Below, piece by piece: positions 6,008 to 7,866 of a stretch of 7,866 nucleotides of DNA. Each line of letters starts with the position of its first letter. The first letter of the stretch is position 1. The notes beneath the pieces are model-generated. The model was given only the letters and a program-made list of their open reading frames with translations, made no database searches and was not told where the DNA came from. Both the position numbers and the translations under genes were made by a program. This DNA comes from CAYXUG01 sp964468655 (lineage in GTDB: Bacteria > Fidelibacterota > Marinisomatia > Marinisomatales > CAYXUG01), in assembly GCA_964468655.1 (NCBI GenBank), contig CAYXUG010000074.1, positions 1 through 7,866 on the forward strand, written 5' to 3'.

Positions 6008-7866
6008 TTAAGCCTGGCCTTTAATTGAAAATGGTTCCAATCGATTTTCCATAGTGTATGGTATAAAGGAACTTGGACTATAGTCTGGGATAAGTTCCTT
6101 TAATTTTAATTGAATTTCGCTACTATCCAAGTTTTCAGAAATATCAAGAAGATCTTTTACAGCTGATTTAAATACCATCCAGTTCATTCGGTGATTATCG
6201 TCATACAAAATCCTAATTTTTTTGTGTTCAGTTACAACTACTTTTTCATCTTTGGATTGTAATTCTTCATAAAGTTTTTCTCCAGGTCTCAAACCTGTAT
6301 AAACAATAGGTATATCCTTATCAGGATCAAATCCTGATAATCTTATTAAATCACGGGCCATTTGATCAATTTTAATTGGTTTACCCATATCCAGAAGAAA
6401 TATTTTCCCCTTTTCACCAAGGGCGCCTGCCTGCAAGATTAGCTGTGCAGCTTCCTGAATGGACATGAAAAAACGGGTCATTTCAGGGTGAGTAATTGTC
6501 ACAGGTCCCCCAAAATTTATCTGTTTCTGAAAGGTCGGAATTGCGCTGCCGGAACTTCCAATCACATTCCCGAATCGCACCGCCAAGAATTGGGTTTCGG
6601 AATCAACATTGATTGACTGGATTAACTTCTCCGCCAATCTTTTTGTTGCACCCATTACATTTATGGGGTTAACCGCTTTATCAGTAGATACCAAAACAAA
6701 TTTTTCTACACGGTATTTATCTGCCAGATCAACCAGATTCACAGTACCACCGACATTGGTGGTGACCGCCGCCCAGGGATGCAGTTCCTGAATGGGAACA
6801 TGTTTATAGGCTGCAGCATGAAAAATGATTTGAGGACGATTTTCATTGAAAATCTTTTCCATATGTTTAATTTTAAGGATATCACCTAAAATCGGTATTA
6901 TAATTGAATTACTTTTTATTCTTTTCATATCGGCGGTAATGGTGAACAGATTTTGTTCATTATTATCAACACAAATGATTTCAGAAGGATTAAAAGCAAC
7001 ACATTGCTTCACCAGTTCTGAACCGATGGATCCACCGGCACCTGTGATAAGAATTCGTTTTCCTTGCAATAGGTTTACAATAGAATTCTTATCTAACATC
7101 ACTTCCTCTCGCCCCAACAAATCAACATATGATACATCTCGTATGGAGGAAAGAGAAATATCATTATCGATTAATTCTGTAAGACTAGGAACGGTTTTAT
7201 ATTGTCTGCCGGTTGATTTGCAATGTTTCACAATTCTGCGCATTTGCTCACCGGAAGCCGAAGGTGTGGTAATAAGCAACTCATCATAATGAAGTGTTAT
7301 TTGTTCAAGATCAGAAACAGTACCTAAAATATTATACCCGTGCAACATAGCTCCTTTCTTACTAGGATCATCATCTACAAAACCTAAAATTGTATATGGT
7401 GATGATGGAGTATTTATAATTTCGCGGGCAATTTTTTCTCCGGTTTTTCCAGCGCCAACAAGTATTAGTTTTTTCCTGGTAGGTTGCGGATTTGAATTTG
7501 TCTTCAATTGAATTTTAGCGAAATACAACCTTACGGCAATTCGGACAACACTAATGGTTATTATAGATAATAAATAGTCTAAAAGGAAAATAGAGCGGGG
7601 GAAATTTTCAAATCCTGCAATGAATCCAAATAAAATGATGATGGTTACCGATGAGCCGGTAACTGCTTTACTAATATTTAAGAGGTCCCATAAACTGGTA
7701 TAACGCCAAATACCCCTATACAATCCTAAAAAATTAAAGGTAACAAGCTTAACTACGATGATTACAGGCAACCAAACCCAGTAAAAATTGTTATACTCTG
7801 CAGGAATAGTAAAATCAAAACGGAGAAGAAATGCACCAAAGAAACTGATTACGACAGCTAATAAAT
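6008..7866 (-). CDS. Membrane-bound nucleotide-sugar 4,6-dehydratase/epimerase, CapD/WbpM/PglF family (5' partial)
   Basis: The enzyme family acts on UDP-GlcNAc-type sugars, removing water across C4-C6 as the first step to deoxy-amino sugars for surface polysaccharides or glycans. 618 residues are visible and the frame stays open to the window edge, so the true start is outside. A TTG at 7771 is an internal Leu codon, because the preceding residues (LLRFDFTIP, NNFYWVW) are family-typical. The N-terminal region has hydrophobic segments, beginning with one cut by the edge, then one near LPVIIVVKLVTFNFLGLY followed by the hallmark RGIWRYTS, then two more. A first Rossmann domain carries VGAGKTGEKIA (visible residues 136-146). 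The extended-SDR catalytic domain carries ITGAGGSIGSE (273-283), FHAAAYKHVP, the STDKAVNP active-site segment (T394, D395, K396) and MGATK (M404, K408), where Met replaces the usual SDR Tyr. LRPGEKLYEEL lies near the C-terminus. The length fits the long membrane-bound form, not the short FlaA1/PseB form. It is convergent with the exporter genes. The exact substrate and product cannot be told from this sequence. Confidence 0.93.
   Translation of the reverse strand, partial: LLAVVISFFGAFLLRFDFTIPAEYNNFYWVWLPVIIVVKLVTFNFLGLYRGIWRYTSLWDLLNISKAVTGSSVTIIILFGFIAGFENFPRSIFLLDYLLSIITISVVRIAVRLYFAKIQLKTNSNPQPTRKKLILVGAGKTGEKIAREIINTPSSPYTILGFVDDDPSKKGAMLHGYNILGTVSDLEQITLHYDELLITTPSASGEQMRRIVKHCKSTGRQYKTVPSLTELIDNDISLSSIRDVSYVDLLGREEVMLDKNSIVNLLQGKRILITGAGGSIGSELVKQCVAFNPSEIICVDNNEQNLFTITADMKRIKSNSIIIPILGDILKIKHMEKIFNENRPQIIFHAAAYKHVPIQELHPWAAVTTNVGGTVNLVDLADKYRVEKFVLVSTDKAVNPINVMGATKRLAEKLIQSINVDSETQFLAVRFGNVIGSSGSAIPTFQKQINFGGPVTITHPEMTRFFMSIQEAAQLILQAGALGEKGKIFLLDMGKPIKIDQMARDLIRLSGFDPDKDIPIVYTGLRPGEKLYEELQSKDEKVVVTEHKKIRILYDDNHRMNWMVFKSAVKDLLDISENLDSSEIQLKLKELIPDYSPSSFIPYTMENRLEPFSIKGQA

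Noticed and set aside
6846..7289. A 147-residue plus-strand ORF opposite the dehydratase gene
   Set aside because: It is antisense to the conserved Rossmann and SDR coding sequence and has no domain or ribosome-binding site; a shadow ORF.

Overview
The window is AT-rich DNA from a Gram-negative (diderm) bacterium. It is almost certainly a metagenome or draft-genome scaffold, because it contains a run of exactly 100 N at 2968-3067. An outer-membrane polysaccharide exporter, and a secreted protein with a carboxypeptidase-regulatory-like beta-sandwich start, suggest the FCB group or a relative such as Marinimicrobia or Ignavibacteria. That placement is an impression from protein style and was not tested.

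Layout: (1) 1-226, minus strand: the first 75 residues of a secreted protein with a CarboxypepD_reg-like domain, cut by the window edge. (2) 227-492: an AT-rich divergent intergenic stretch. (3) 493-1197, plus: a single-pass membrane-anchored protein of unknown function with a TTG start. (4) 1275-4743, plus: a very large polysaccharide export protein (Wza/OPX type) with one Poly_export domain and at least nine SLBB domains. An assembly gap interrupts it, so it looks like two frame-shifted ORFs but is best read as one gene. (5) 4745-5833, plus: a Wzz-type chain-length or co-polymerase protein one base downstream of the exporter. (6) 5834-6007: a convergent intergenic stretch with a terminator that works best for the minus strand. 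(7) 6008-7866, minus: a membrane-bound nucleotide-sugar 4,6-dehydratase/epimerase of the CapD/WbpM/PglF family, whose N-terminus lies beyond the window.

The genes fit an exported polysaccharide (capsule, exopolysaccharide or O-antigen) locus. The dehydratase makes a modified UDP-sugar precursor at the inner membrane. The Wzz-like protein sets chain length or bridges the periplasm, and the Wza-like protein forms the periplasmic and outer-membrane channel. The exporter and Wzz genes are probably translationally coupled; the dehydratase is transcribed towards them.

The most interesting point is the exporter. Its SLBB array is expanded far beyond the two SLBB domains of E. coli Wza. Two neighbouring units share a 116-bp identical core, and the gap lies inside the first copy. 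The flanks enter that repeat by exactly 55 bp on each side. Frame and repeat period both fit a true gap of only 6 bp, or 6 bp plus whole 300-bp units. The real SLBB copy number is therefore unresolved and may vary between strains. Nothing here looks like a wholly new class of system.
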